Part shown: piece by piece, positions 52,107 through 60,812 of the stretch | Numbering within the stretch: the stretch's first letter is position 1 | Layout of the letters: every line of letters begins with the position of its first letter | DNA from: Alicyclobacillus sp. | GTDB taxonomy: Bacteria > Bacillota > Bacilli > Alicyclobacillales > Alicyclobacillaceae | Length of the DNA stretch: 64,000 bases | Direction: 5' to 3' | Assembly (NCBI GenBank): GCA_023511295.1 | Contig: JAIMBT010000003.1 | Coordinates: 1 to 64,000 of the forward strand | Program-made: the position numbers and the translations under genes | The notes under the pieces: model-generated | What the model was told of the DNA's origin: nothing | Databases searched by the model: none | The model's input: only the letters and a program-made list of their open reading frames with translations

Positions 52107-53300
52107 GTGCGGCGTACGGTAACGGCGCTCCTGTTGTGCGCCGTGTGTTTGGTGAACACCGGGTGTTGGGATTCCACCGAGATCGACCGCCTGGCGATTG
52201 TCCCAATGACGGGCGTGGATCTCGCGCCAGACGGCCACTCCGTTCTCGGCACGCTGCAGATCATCCGCCCGAGTGAACTCGGGACCGCAGGCGGCGGGGC
52301 GCCAGCGACGTCGACCGGCAGTCCAGACACGTTCATCGTCGAAACCGAGCAGGGTTCGACCAATGTCGATCCGCTGTCGCGCGCCCGCGCGAAGCTGTCC
52401 CGGCGGCTGTTCATGGGGCACCGGCGCGTGATTGTCATCGGAGAAGCGTACGCCCGCGAAGGGATGGGCGGCTTGATAGACGAGATTCTGCGCAACCCGT
52501 CGTCCCGCCTGCGCACGTACCTGGTGATTGCCCACGGTGCGACCGCACAGTCGGTCCTCCAGCTGGCCTACCCGCTCAACCGGCTGCCGAGCGATGCCAT
52601 CGTGGAACTGGAGCAAGGAGGAACTGCGTTGGAGATGGACTCGCGCATGTTCGCGGAAAGTTTGGCCGGGTACGGTGACCCCTCGGCGCCCGGCCTCGAC
52701 GTCGTACCGCCCGTTCGGGAGAACGAGGCCCCGTCGTTTCAGTTGGACCGCATCGCCGTGTTTCGCGAAGACCGACTCGTCGGCTGGCTGGACGGTCCGC
52801 AGTCTGACGGGTATCTGTGGATTCTCGGCAAACTGAAGCGCAAGGACGTCACCGTGGCCATCCCTGGGCATCCAGGGGCGGTGAGCGCGCGCATCGGAAC
52901 GACGCGATCGAAGCGGTGGGTGACATGGGCGCACGGCAATCCCCAGTTGAACATCGACGTGTCGGCCAACTTCGACGTCACGCAAAACACCACGGACCTG
53001 ACGTTCACCACTCCGGCGGAGGTCGACCTCCTGAAGTCAGCCATCGCGAACCACCTGCGCAACCACATGGCGCAGGCCATGAACGCGCTCCAGAAGGACT
53101 TTCAAGCGGACCCCTTGGACTTCGCCGACGCGGTGTACCGGAGCGCCCCGCAGCGGTGGCGGCAGATGCAGCCGCAGTGGCGGCAGGTGTACAAAGAGGC
53201 CGCGGTCGCGTACAGCACGCATGTACACGTGCGAAACACGGGCCTCCTCAGCACCCTCCTGCCGCACACGACGTCGAACGCGCCGGGGCGCGTCCAATGA
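52107..53300 (+). CDS. GerC-family spore germination lipoprotein
   Basis: A 397-residue Ger(x)C lipoprotein. The signal peptide ends in VNTGCWDSTEID, where Cys20 is lipidated and the CWD..EI motif is diagnostic of the family. Three domains follow, with typical sequences such as RRLFMGHRRVIVIGEAYA and, at the C-terminus, QWRQVYKEAAVAYSTHVHVRNTG. It forms the receptor complex with subunits A and B on the outer face of the inner spore membrane. The GTG start is preceded by GGAGGGG, 12 bases after the A-subunit stop. The stop overlaps the next ATG. Confidence 0.9.
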   Translation: MRRTVTALLLCAVCLVNTGCWDSTEIDRLAIVPMTGVDLAPDGHSVLGTLQIIRPSELGTAGGGAPATSTGSPDTFIVETEQGSTNVDPLSRARAKLSRRLFMGHRRVIVIGEAYAREGMGGLIDEILRNPSSRLRTYLVIAHGATAQSVLQLAYPLNRLPSDAIVELEQGGTALEMDSRMFAESLAGYGDPSAPGLDVVPPVRENEAPSFQLDRIAVFREDRLVGWLDGPQSDGYLWILGKLKRKDVTVAIPGHPGAVSARIGTTRSKRWVTWAHGNPQLNIDVSANFDVTQNTTDLTFTTPAEVDLLKSAIANHLRNHMAQAMNALQKDFQADPLDFADAVYRSAPQRWRQMQPQWRQVYKEAAVAYSTHVHVRNTGLLSTLLPHTTSNAPGRVQ

Positions 53301-53485
53301 ACGGCGTGTTTTGGTTGCTCGCGGTCGCCGTCTGTGCCGCGGTCGTGGACCTCCGCCGCCTCGGGCAGCAACAGCCCGTGCGGGGGCGCATCGTCTACGC
53401 CGTCCTCTTCGGCATCGGGTTTGTCGCGCTGGCAATGTACACCTTGAAACTGGGGCTGCCGCCGATTCCACTGCTGCGCATGTGA
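53297..53485 (+). CDS. Small two-helix membrane protein (germinant receptor D-type subunit)
   Basis: A 62-residue protein with two membrane segments (residues 2-18, VFWLLAVAVCAAVVD, and 34-52, VLFGIGFVALAMYTLKL) and a basic loop. It is encoded inside a germination operon with a 4-base overlap of the GerC stop (ATGA). Small two-helix D subunits next to gerA-type genes are known in Bacillus and modulate receptor response. The identification rests on size, topology and position. Confidence 0.72.
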   Translation: MNGVFWLLAVAVCAAVVDLRRLGQQQPVRGRIVYAVLFGIGFVALAMYTLKLGLPPIPLLRM

Positions 53486-53532
53486 CCGAACGCCAGGAGA
53501 ACCCGGCTCCGACAACAAAAGGGGGTTGCCTC

Positions 53533-55005
53533 GTGGGGAATGCCACATCGAGACCTGCGGTGAACGCCACATCGAGACCGGTGACGATTTCCGCCTTGCA
53601 GTTTTACATCGTGGTCATCGCCTCCACCACCGCCTTCGGCCACTTTGTCTTCATCCACCTCGCCCTGATGAAGGCGGGGCGCGATACGTGGGTCGCCCTT
53701 CTGGTGGCGTGCGCGCTCGGGGGCCTCAACGCGTGGTTCGCCCTGTGGCAAGCCGGTCGCGCTCCCGGGCAATCGTTCGCCATGTTCGTTCAATCGGCAT
53801 TGGGCCCCTGGCTCGGCAGTCTCGTCGGGGCGCTGTACATCGCCTACTTTCTGGTCGTCGCCGCGCTCACGATGAAGGTGCTGACCGACTTTCTGTCCAT
53901 CATGTACCCGACCACCCCGCCTGGCATCTTCGTCTTCTCGGTGTTGTTCGTGGCCGGCTGGGGGTGCTACAAGGGACTCGAGGTGATCACCCGTACGATG
54001 CAAGTCATCTTGCCGGTGTTGATTGCGATGGGCGTCGCCGCCAGCTTGCTCTCGCTCAAGGACAAAGATGTCTCGCGGCTGATGCCCGTCCTGCAAAACG
54101 GCTGGCCATCGGTCTGGGGTGCCGCCCTCGTGTTTCTCGCGATGTTCGCCGAGATGGTGGTGTTCCTGAACGTCACCAACCACGTCAATCAACCGGCGCA
54201 GCTGCACCGTCTCTCCCTCGCCTGGATAGGGGTCACGGCGTTGATGTTTCTCGGGCCTGCAACCGGACCTGTCATGATGTTCGGCGAACAGGTCGCGCGA
54301 ACGTTGGCGTTTCCGACCTACTCCGAAATTCAGTACCTGCACATCCGGAATGTGGTCGAGCGCCTGGACCTGATGGGGATTCTGCTGTGGGGTTTTGGAA
54401 GTTTTTTCCTCGTCGCCGTGTACCTGTTTGGCGCGAGCAAGTGGACCGCGGAACTGGTGGGGGTCGACGAAAACCTGTTCGTGCTCCCGCTGGCGGTCTG
54501 CGCAGGCGCCATCACGCTGGGACTGGGACAGGCGTCGCGGGAAGACGCGTACGCCTTCCTCGGGGGTACGTATGTATACATCGCAATCGCGATGGGCATC
54601 GTCCTGCCCTTGTTGGTGAGCGCGGTCGCTTGGATGCGCAAGACGGTGAGCTTGTCACCGGTTGGTGGCGCGGCCGGGAACGGCGGGCCCGGGAGCGCCT
54701 TTGGCGGGAGCATGAACACGACAGGAGGACAGGGGGGAAGTGTCGGCAGCGCAGGAGGACAGACGCAAGGCCAGCGTCCAACGGACCAGGGAACGCAGGA
54801 TGGTGGGCAAGGTTCAGGGGCGCACGGGCCCTCGATGGACGCGTCGCGCGATTCCGCGCCGGACCCGCACGCGGACGCGACCCGACCGCCTGGGCAGGGG
54901 CCGACCCGTGCATCTTCCCACCCGTCGGACACGGACGCCGAGCAGCGGTTGCTGCACAGCGGCGTCAAAATCCGCCGACGGGTCCGTGCGAAGCCCTCCC
55001 AGTAA
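53533..55005 (+). CDS. GerB-family germinant receptor permease with long hydrophilic tail
   Basis: A 490-residue protein. Residues 15-375 form about ten membrane segments of the amino-acid/polyamine/organocation type used by GerB subunits (TISALQFYIVVIASTTAFGH, FLVVAALTMKVLTDF, EMVVFLNVTNHVNQP). It binds the germinant. Residues 380-490 are an extra Gly/Gln/Ser/Pro/Asp-rich tail ending in a basic patch (GVKIRRRVRAKPSQ), not usual in GerB (about 365 residues). GTG 53533 has AAAGGGGG seven bases upstream; GTG 53483, overlapping the D stop, is a possible earlier start. A short duplication (NATSRP twice) lies at the N-terminus. Confidence 0.85.
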   Translation: MGNATSRPAVNATSRPVTISALQFYIVVIASTTAFGHFVFIHLALMKAGRDTWVALLVACALGGLNAWFALWQAGRAPGQSFAMFVQSALGPWLGSLVGALYIAYFLVVAALTMKVLTDFLSIMYPTTPPGIFVFSVLFVAGWGCYKGLEVITRTMQVILPVLIAMGVAASLLSLKDKDVSRLMPVLQNGWPSVWGAALVFLAMFAEMVVFLNVTNHVNQPAQLHRLSLAWIGVTALMFLGPATGPVMMFGEQVARTLAFPTYSEIQYLHIRNVVERLDLMGILLWGFGSFFLVAVYLFGASKWTAELVGVDENLFVLPLAVCAGAITLGLGQASREDAYAFLGGTYVYIAIAMGIVLPLLVSAVAWMRKTVSLSPVGGAAGNGGPGSAFGGSMNTTGGQGGSVGSAGGQTQGQRPTDQGTQDGGQGSGAHGPSMDASRDSAPDPHADATRPPGQGPTRASSHPSDTDAEQRLLHSGVKIRRRVRAKPSQ

Positions 55006-55036
55006 CCGACGGAGGGTGAAGGGCAGCGGCCGCAAC

Positions 55037-55061
55037 AAAAGGGCCGACAACGGGCCCTTTT
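55037..55061. terminator. Terminator of the germination operon
   Basis: AAAAGGGCC-GACAACG-GGCCCTTTT, a 9-bp stem with T4 on each strand, between the convergent B-subunit gene and the small minus-strand gene. Bidirectional. Confidence 0.75.
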
Positions 55062-55071
55062 GCAGGCTGGT

Positions 55072-55350
55072 TCAATAACCGTTGACCACACTCCACATGC
55101 GCATCTGGTGCAGCGGATTCCGTGGATTGATCCGCTGCCCGACAATCCAGTTCACAGCACCGGCCCGCTGCGCCGGCGTGAGCGGAACGCCGAGCACACC
55201 GGACAGGTTATCCACGAGCGCACCGGCTCCGTCAGGATTCGCCAGGTCCCACTGGCTGTACGACATCAGGCAGTGGTGAACGCGGCGCCAGTTCATGGGA
55301 TTGGCAATCTTGGCGCGGAAGACGTCCAACAGCCTCGGATCGAGCCCCAC
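55072..55350 (-). CDS. Conserved small protein of unknown function
   Basis: A 92-residue soluble, helical protein, with three helices suggested by PRLLDVFRAKIANPM, WRRVHHCLMSYSQWDL and LTPAQRAGAVNWIVG, and a polar tail. The start GTG 55350 has AAGGGGGG eight bases upstream; the GTG three codons earlier is less well placed. No catalytic motif or known domain is recognised. It is convergent with the germination operon; a sporulation role would be a guess. Confidence 0.6.
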   Translation of the reverse strand: MGLDPRLLDVFRAKIANPMNWRRVHHCLMSYSQWDLANPDGAGALVDNLSGVLGVPLTPAQRAGAVNWIVGQRINPRNPLHQMRMWSVVNGY

Positions 55351-55375
55351 AGGGTACACCCCCCTTCACGGCTCA

Positions 55376-55410
55376 GGGGGTACGCCCGTACCCGGAGAGC
55401 CCCCTTTTTT
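55376..55410 (+). terminator. Possible hairpin with T6
   Basis: GGGTACG-CC-CGTACCC nested in a GGGGG/CCCCC pair, followed by six T on the plus strand. No plus-strand gene directly precedes it, so its use is unclear. Confidence 0.35.
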
Positions 55411-55468
55411 GCGTGGACAGGCATCTGCGTTCAGGCGACGAGGCGCTGCGACCTTCGCTCGAAGGCCG

Positions 55469-55753
55469 TCACCACCACCAAGCCCATGGCCAAAATCCCC
55501 CAATCCACCACCACGGGAAGAACCAAAATGGCCACCATGCCTCGTGGGCATCCACACCGCGGTCCGGCAGTTGCCCGAGCAGGCCGACAGACCCGTCCGC
55601 CGTGTCTGCCGACGCAAGTCGACCGCGAATCGGCCGCAGGTAGATGCCCTCATTGGTGACGGAATGCAAAATTCCGTGATGGACGGCACCGTCTCGCGTG
55701 CGCACGACGACGTGTTGGCCAAGGTACGGCATCACGTGTTCCCGAGTGACCAT
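55469..55753 (-). CDS. LSm-like small protein with tryptophan-rich C-terminal tail
   Basis: A 94-residue protein. Residues 5-45 have the Sm/LSm-type pattern: short strands YLGQHVVVRTRDGAVHHG and ILHSVTNEGIYL. Residues 72-94 are almost only aromatic and Gly/Pro (WWPFWFFPWWW, GGFWPWAWWW), with about a dozen Trp. Similar small spore-former proteins combine an LSm-like head with an aromatic tail that may insert in a membrane or coat. ATG 55753 is preceded by GGGGGG at eight bases. Function unknown; the tail is remarkable because Trp is the costliest residue. Confidence 0.65.
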   Translation of the reverse strand: MVTREHVMPYLGQHVVVRTRDGAVHHGILHSVTNEGIYLRPIRGRLASADTADGSVGLLGQLPDRGVDAHEAWWPFWFFPWWWIGGFWPWAWWW

Positions 55754-55992
55754 CACCTCACCCCCCTTCCGTTGCACAGGTATGAGGCAGCTGCAGCGAG
55801 GGGCAGGGACAACATCCCGATGGGCTGGCACATCGTGACAGATGGGAACGTCGACGGGCGCGGCATCGGCGCCACCATCGCCCCTTGTCCCCTGTCACGC
55901 CGAACGGGGGGTGGAAACAACGTCGCCCTCGCGCTGAACATCAGCTTTTGGGAAACGCCTGTCTAGCGGCCGGACAGTCGATGCCAACAACC

Positions 55993-56022
55993 AAAAACCC
56001 ACAAGGCGCAATGCCTTGTGGG
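55993..56022 (-). terminator. rnpB terminator
   Basis: On the minus strand CCCACAAGGC-ATTGC-GCCTTGTGGG, a perfect 10-bp stem, followed by TTTTT, just beyond the mature 3' end of rnpB. Confidence 0.9.
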
Positions 56023-56035
56023 TGGGTTTCCTGTC

Positions 56036-56470
56036 GGGAAGCAAGCCTGTAAGCCGAGTTCTGTACTCCAGTGCTGCAATCGGCGCCTGACGCTGCGCTG
56101 TCACAGCGTCATCTGCGCCTCGCACCGCGGAGCGGCAACCATCTATCTAGGCGGGCTGTTGCCAGACCGCTCCAGCGACCTACCCGAGCGCGTGACGGGC
56201 CGCCACATGTGCGCTCCTATCCGGTCTTGCTCCAGGTGGGGTTTACCTAGCCAGCCTGTCTCCAGGCTGCTGGTGCGCTCTTACCGCACCGTTGCATCCT
56301 TGCCTGTGCACGTCGACCGGGTCGACGGCCATCGGCGGTCTCCATTTCTGTGGCACTTTCCCTAGGATTGCTCCCGCCGGACGTTATCCGGCACCCTGCC
56401 CTGTGGAGCTCGGACTTTCCTCCCGTGCAGCCTTTCGGCGTCGCACCGGCGGTTGCCCAGCTTACTCCCC
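56036..56470 (-). ncRNA. rnpB: RNase P RNA (rnpB), type A architecture
   Basis: The catalytic RNA of RNase P, which trims tRNA 5' leaders. Read on the minus strand it holds the universal core: GAGGAAAGTCCGAGCTCC near the 5' part, GGAGCAAGACC with GATAGG (CCA-binding L15 region), GCCTAGATAGATG and the 3' motif ACTCGGCTTACAG. The 5' end GGGGAGTAAGCT pairs with 3' GGCTTGCTTCCC to form P1. The segment around GGTGCGGTAAGAGCGCACC is as in type A RNAs, not the type B RNA of Bacillus subtilis. Ends are set from P1 pairing (435 nt); a strong terminator follows. Confidence 0.93.
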
Positions 56471-56613
56471 GAACCAGTCAGCACGGTTGAGTATAACGCA
56501 GACGCGATGCCGGTTCAAGGGAAACGGTTTCCTCTTCATCCACCGCCCCCGCTTCGTGCGAAACGTACCCCGACCGCAACCGAGTGCCCTGCCGCCCGCG
56601 GCGAGATGCCTCT

Positions 56614-57726
56614 CTACACCCAGTGAAACGGATCTTCCGGCCCGGCACACACCCACACGTCGACGCTCCCGCCACACCCCTCGCGGATGCGCTCGGCGAC
56701 GCGTTCCAGCACCGGCCGCTCGAGGGCAGCGTGCGTCGCGTCGACCACGGCCAATCCATCCTGCCACGCTTCCGCGACGGTATGGTGGTCACAGTCGCTG
56801 GTCACGAGGACGTCCGCGCCCGCCCGCAGCGCATGCGGCACCCAGCGCCCGCCGGAACCGCCCAGCACGGCGACGCGGCGAACGACGCAATCCGCTCGGC
56901 CGCTGTAGCGGATGTGCGCCAAACCGAGCCGGTCACGCACGGTCTGTGCAAACGCGTGCAGCGGTTGTGGATTGGCCAGTTGCCCGACCCGTCCGATGCC
57001 GTACGGCTTGCCCATGATCTCCAGCGGGTACAGGTCGTACGCCACCTCCTCGTACGGGTGGGCAGCCAGCATGGCACGGATGACCGGTTCCACGAGCCGC
57101 TCCGGAACCACCGTCTCGAGCCGCGTTTCCGCCGTCCACTCCAGCTTGCCCGGAGATCCGATGAACGGCTTCGTCCCTTCGCCGGGCAGGAACGTGCCCG
57201 TACCTGGCGTGTTAAACGTGCAATGACTGTACGCCCCGATGTGCCCCGCCCCTGCCGAGCATACTGCCTGCAAAACGGCTTCGTGGTGGTCCGTCGGCAC
57301 AAACACGACCAACTTGCGCAGCTGTTCGTTCGCAATGCGGTCGAGAATTTCCACGTTCGTCAGTCCGAGACGCTCCGCCAGGACATCGTTCACACCGCCC
57401 GGCGCGATGTCCAGATTCGTATGTGCATTGAACACGGCCAGGTCCGCAGCCAAGGCTCTCGCCAGCGCGCGCCCGCGGGCCGTCCCGGTGTCGATCCGAT
57501 GGAGCGGCCGGTAGATGAGCGCGTGATGCGTCACCAACAGATCTGCACCTGCGGACAGTGCTTCGTCCACCACGGCCGGGTACGGGTCAAGCGCCACCGC
57601 GACGCGGTGGACCGGCTTGTCCATCCGGCCGACCTGCAGGCCAATCCGGTCGCCTTCCATGGCCAACGAAGGGGGGGCCCAAGCCTCCAGGACGCGGACC
57701 ACATCGGCGACGATTGTCGGATTCAA
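56614..57726 (-). CDS. Nif3-like dinuclear metal centre protein (YqfO type)
   Basis: A 370-residue protein of the Nif3/YbgI/YqfO family. Metal-binding His/Asp are in LLVTHHALIY and FNAHTNLDIAPGGVND near the N-terminus, and in TSDCDHHTVAEA near the C-terminus. The inserted middle region (about 130-235) matches the longer YqfO-type proteins, with PTDHHEAVLQAV and AHPYEEVAYDLYPLE. It forms a hexameric ring; the function is debated. A TTG start overlaps the trmK stop by four bases, as in the conserved trmK-yqfO pair next to sigA in Bacillota. Confidence 0.88.
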   Translation of the reverse strand: MNPTIVADVVRVLEAWAPPSLAMEGDRIGLQVGRMDKPVHRVAVALDPYPAVVDEALSAGADLLVTHHALIYRPLHRIDTGTARGRALARALAADLAVFNAHTNLDIAPGGVNDVLAERLGLTNVEILDRIANEQLRKLVVFVPTDHHEAVLQAVCSAGAGHIGAYSHCTFNTPGTGTFLPGEGTKPFIGSPGKLEWTAETRLETVVPERLVEPVIRAMLAAHPYEEVAYDLYPLEIMGKPYGIGRVGQLANPQPLHAFAQTVRDRLGLAHIRYSGRADCVVRRVAVLGGSGGRWVPHALRAGADVLVTSDCDHHTVAEAWQDGLAVVDATHAALERPVLERVAERIREGCGGSVDVWVCAGPEDPFHWV

Positions 57727-58460
57727 CGTCCTCCCTCCTCCCTTTGCGCGCCAAGATGGAGCCACGCGTCTGCCTCGTGGATGCGGGCCTCGAGCTCCAC
57801 ACGTCGTCTGGCCGCCTCACTGCCCTCCGGCGCCGCGGCGAGGCGGTCAACAATGCCGGACATGTGCTCCCGCTCCTCCCACACGGCTCGGCGCACGCGT
57901 TCGTCTCCGGTGCGTCGGAGGTTGACGGGGCCAAACGCCAAGGTCAACCAGGAGGCACGGGGTCGCTCGCCGCCCGGTTTCGGCCGAGGCTCGACGGCCA
58001 TCAGTTGATAGCTGCGCGCTCCTTCTTCCACCATGTCCTCCTCGACGGTTTCAAAACCCAGGTCGAGCAGGCACCGCCGCAGTCGTGCGGCTCCGTTCAT
58101 CGGCTGCAGCAACAGCCGTGTCGCGCATCGTGCAATGTCCGGCGCTTCCTCTAAAATCCCGGCCGCTGTCCCGCCGCCCATGCCAGCAATGACAATCACG
58201 TCCACTTCTCCCGCAGAAACCGTGGAGAGTCCAGGACCCTGGCGAACCGCAATCTGTGCCTCGAGGCCTGCCTGACGGACGTTGTCCCGTGCGCGTTCCA
58301 CAGGCCCCCGGGCAATGTCGGACGCCACGGCAGAGACCACCCGCCCGGACTGAACCAAGGCAATCGGGAGCAGGGCGTGGTCCGTCCCAACGTCGAGCAA
58401 CCTGGACCCAAGCGGGACCCAGGCTGCGAGACCGGCCAATCTTGGCGACAACTGAGACAA
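57723..58460 (-). CDS. trmK: tRNA (adenine22-N1) methyltransferase TrmK
   Basis: A 245-residue SAM-dependent methyltransferase, formerly YqfN. The SAM site is RLLDVGTDHALLPIALV (motif I), followed by VVSAVASDIARGPVERARDNV and the catalytic-region VDVIVIAGMGGGTAAGIL. The C-terminal part is a coiled-coil (RRRVELEARIHEADAW) typical of TrmK. It methylates A22 in the D-loop of tRNA. TTG 58460 is chosen, as AAAGGAG lies ten bases before and the family start (SPRLAGLA) follows. Coupled to yqfO; near sigA as in Bacillus. Confidence 0.9.
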   Translation of the reverse strand: MSQLSPRLAGLAAWVPLGSRLLDVGTDHALLPIALVQSGRVVSAVASDIARGPVERARDNVRQAGLEAQIAVRQGPGLSTVSAGEVDVIVIAGMGGGTAAGILEEAPDIARCATRLLLQPMNGAARLRRCLLDLGFETVEEDMVEEGARSYQLMAVEPRPKPGGERPRASWLTLAFGPVNLRRTGDERVRRAVWEEREHMSGIVDRLAAAPEGSEAARRRVELEARIHEADAWLHLGAQREEGGR

Positions 58461-58530
58461 GCGCGGACGACTCCTTTGCGTTGACAAACTGTGCGGCCCG
58501 ATGGAACGCGAGGCCATCCAGGCAGAGACG

Positions 58531-59136
58531 TCAGGCTCGCCTGCGTCGCCACGTAGCCTGGCCACTGACCGTGTATTTCATGCTGGCGAGCACCTCCCGC
58601 GCGGTCGCCCGCCAGTCCCGCGATGTGGACCACGCGGCAAACCCCGTCGCGTCGATGTGCAACTGCTGCGCAACCGCGAGCGCCCGCGGGAGATGGTAGT
58701 CACTGGTCACCACAACCGCTGTGCGAAGTCCGTGTGCCAACATCACTTGCCGACTGTTTCGCAGGTTCTCCCACGTGTCTGCGGAAGTCATCTCCTGCAG
58801 GATGTCTTCCGGCGGCACCCCGTTCAACACCAAGAACCGCTTCATGGAGGACGACTCCGAGACGGTCTCATCCGCTCCACGGCCGCCACTCACAATAAAA
58901 TATCGCACGTAACCCTGTCGGTACAACTGCAGGGCCGCCCGCAGACGGTCCGCCAGAACCGGGCTTGGACGATAGCCGTGGGTGTACGCTCCGAGGACAA
59001 TCGCGACATCCGACGGGACCGGCCGCTGCCGTCGGCCGACCCTGCGAATCTGCCGCCCGACCGCCTGCAAACCGACGACGAAGGCCACTGCAGCGGCCAC
59101 GGCCCCCACCAACGCGAACCCGAGCACTCGCAGCAT
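58531..59136 (-). CDS. YdcF/SanA-like DUF218 protein
   Basis: A 201-residue protein with an N-terminal membrane anchor (VLGFALVGAVAAAVAFVVG) and a DUF218 domain of Rossmann-like type. Landmarks are DVAIVLGAYTHGYRPSPVL, RYFIVSGGRGADE, SADTWENLRNS and VVVTSDYHLPRAL, the conserved SxYH motif. Members act at the envelope (ElyC, SanA, vancomycin-resistance-related); the molecular activity is unknown. ATG 59136 follows GGGAGGG by six bases. It is close upstream of trmK on the same strand. Confidence 0.85.
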   Translation of the reverse strand: MLRVLGFALVGAVAAAVAFVVGLQAVGRQIRRVGRRQRPVPSDVAIVLGAYTHGYRPSPVLADRLRAALQLYRQGYVRYFIVSGGRGADETVSESSSMKRFLVLNGVPPEDILQEMTSADTWENLRNSRQVMLAHGLRTAVVVTSDYHLPRALAVAQQLHIDATGFAAWSTSRDWRATAREVLASMKYTVSGQATWRRRRA

Positions 59137-59255
59137 CGTCGACCCTCCCGCTGCGGGGCGTTCCCATGTCGCAAGCCGCCGCCACAGACTCACTCTAACC
59201 TACGAGTGGGAAGAGGGAAATAGACGCCGCCAACGGAAGATGCCTGGGATTCGCT

Positions 59256-60389
59256 TCAACAGCCCAACTGGCGGGCAATCACGAGCCGTTGAATCTCGGA
59301 GGTACCTTCGCCAATCTCAATCAATTTGGCGTCGCGCAGGTTCCGCTCGACCGGGAATTCCCGCATATACCCGTTCCCGCCCAGGACTTGGATAGCCTGA
59401 TTGCAGGTGGCCGTGCACATTTCCGACGCGAACAGTTTGGCGTAAGAGGCTTCCTTCGTATACGGTCGACCTTGGTCCTTCAGCCAGGCAGCTTTCAGGA
59501 CAGCGTTGCGAGCGAGATCGATATGCATGGCCATGTCCGCCAGCTTGTGTTGAATCGCTTGGAATTTCGACAGCGGTTGCCCGAACTGATGGCGCTGTTT
59601 GGCATACGCCAACGCGGTTTCGAACGCACACCGAGCAATGCCGACCGCCAGCGCCGCGATGGCCACGCGGCCCCCGTCCAAGGTCGACAGGAATTGCTTG
59701 AAGCCGGCGTTCAGCGGCCCCAGCAGGTTGTCGGCGGGAACGCGGACGTTGTCGAGAATCACTTCGACTGTGTTGGAGGCCCGCATGCCCATCTTCTCAT
59801 ACGGCTGGCCCGTGGAGAATCCCGGCGTATCGGTCGGCACAATGAACGCGCTGATGCCGCGGTTCTCCTTGTCGGTGACGGCCGTCAACACGACCGTCTT
59901 GGCATAGCCAGCATTCGTGATGAAGATCTTGTTTCCGTTGATAACCCACTCGTCCCCATCGCGAACCGCGGTCGTACGGGTCCCACCGGCGTCTGAACCG
60001 GCCCCCGGCTCCGTGAGGCCGAACGAACCCAGGCCCTCACCTTGCGCCAGAGGAACCAGATAGCGTTGCTTTTGTTCCTCTGTGCCGTACAGGAGAAGCG
60101 GCGTACAGGCGAGAGAAACGTGCGCTTCGTAACTGAGCCCCGTCCCGCCGCAGGCGCGGCCAATCTCCTCTACCGCGAGGCAGTAGCTGATGCTGTCGGC
60201 GCCAGCACCGCCGTACGCTTCCGGAATCGGCAGGCCGAGAAAACCGAGTTCTCCCATCCGCCGGAAAATCTCTACCGGAAAGCGGGACTCCCGGTCCAGC
60301 TCCGCCGCAATTGGAGCAATCTCGGCCTCCGCGAACTCGCGGACCGTATCGCGAATCATGCGTTGCTCGTCTGTCAAATCAAAGTTCAC
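59256..60389 (-). CDS. Acyl-CoA dehydrogenase
   Basis: A 377-residue FAD enzyme of the short/medium-chain acyl-CoA dehydrogenase family. Motifs are [12 protein letters not shown] (FAD-binding region), [38 protein letters not shown] and the catalytic region [35 protein letters not shown], in which the Glu of IGEGTSE is the likely base. It oxidises a short acyl-CoA to the enoyl-CoA. GTG 60389 follows GGAGG by seven bases. No other beta-oxidation gene is adjacent. A promoter with TATAAT lies 100 bases upstream. Confidence 0.93.
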   Translation of the reverse strand: MNFDLTDEQRMIRDTVREFAEAEIAPIAAELDRESRFPVEIFRRMGELGFLGLPIPEAYGGAGADSISYCLAVEEIGRACGGTGLSYEAHVSLACTPLLLYGTEEQKQRYLVPLAQGEGLGSFGLTEPGAGSDAGGTRTTAVRDGDEWVINGNKIFITNAGYAKTVVLTAVTDKENRGISAFIVPTDTPGFSTGQPYEKMGMRASNTVEVILDNVRVPADNLLGPLNAGFKQFLSTLDGGRVAIAALAVGIARCAFETALAYAKQRHQFGQPLSKFQAIQHKLADMAMHIDLARNAVLKAAWLKDQGRPYTKEASYAKLFASEMCTATCNQAIQVLGGNGYMREFPVERNLRDAKLIEIGEGTSEIQRLVIARQLGC

Positions 60390-60488
60390 GTCGATACCTC
60401 CCATCCATGGCCCACACTCGCGTCGACACGTTTCTCCACGACCATCGTCAGCGGCGTTGGCGGGGCCGACGAGACTGTGTCCTTCTCC

Positions 60489-60517
60489 ATTATAGCGGTC
60501 AGAGAAGCAGATTCGAA
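60489..60517 (-). promoter_or_regulatory. Promoter of the acyl-CoA dehydrogenase gene
   Basis: On the minus strand TTCGAA, 17 bases, TATAAT. The -10 is perfect and the -35 weak; it lies in the gap between the decayed VOC gene and the GTG 60389. Confidence 0.5.
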
Positions 60518-60547
60518 AGCGTTTGCAGGGCATTCAACGGACAGACG

Positions 60548-60756
60548 TCATTCCGGACGTTGCACGAATCCCCACACGTTTCCAAACGCGTCTTTCATCT
60601 GACATACCCAAACCTGGTCAACGCCACTCGAAAAGCACAGTACCCTCCGTGGTCCACATATGGATAAACCCCGAGCAAATCACCGTACCACCGTTTTGCG
60701 GCTGGCACATCCGGGACAAAAAAGAGCAGCTCGTCGCCCCCCAACAGAACATCCAT
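60548..60756 (-). pseudogene. Decayed VOC-family gene with internal deletion
   Basis: An ATG at 60756 with GGAGGG at good spacing opens a VOC-like N-terminus (LLFFVPDVPAAKRWYGDLLG, GGYCAFRVA). The frame stops early at 60590-60600, while the next frame carries a VOC C-terminus (VWVCQMKDAFGNVWGFVQ) ending at the TGA 60548-60550. A full VOC domain would need about 55 more residues between the two, so the gene has lost its middle part and its frame. The remnant is small and both ends are still clear. Confidence 0.7.
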
Positions 60757-60794
60757 AGAAACCCTCCGCCTCCCTGCACCCTGCTAAAATGTAA

Positions 60795-60812
60795 GCCCCG
60801 TGACGACGGGGC
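60795..60812. other. Hairpin upstream of the decayed VOC gene
   Basis: GCCCCGT-GACG-ACGGGGC, a 7-bp stem with a 4-base loop, on the 5' side of the decayed gene. On the minus strand it is followed by TTACATTTT; it may act as a terminator for upstream transcription. Confidence 0.4.
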
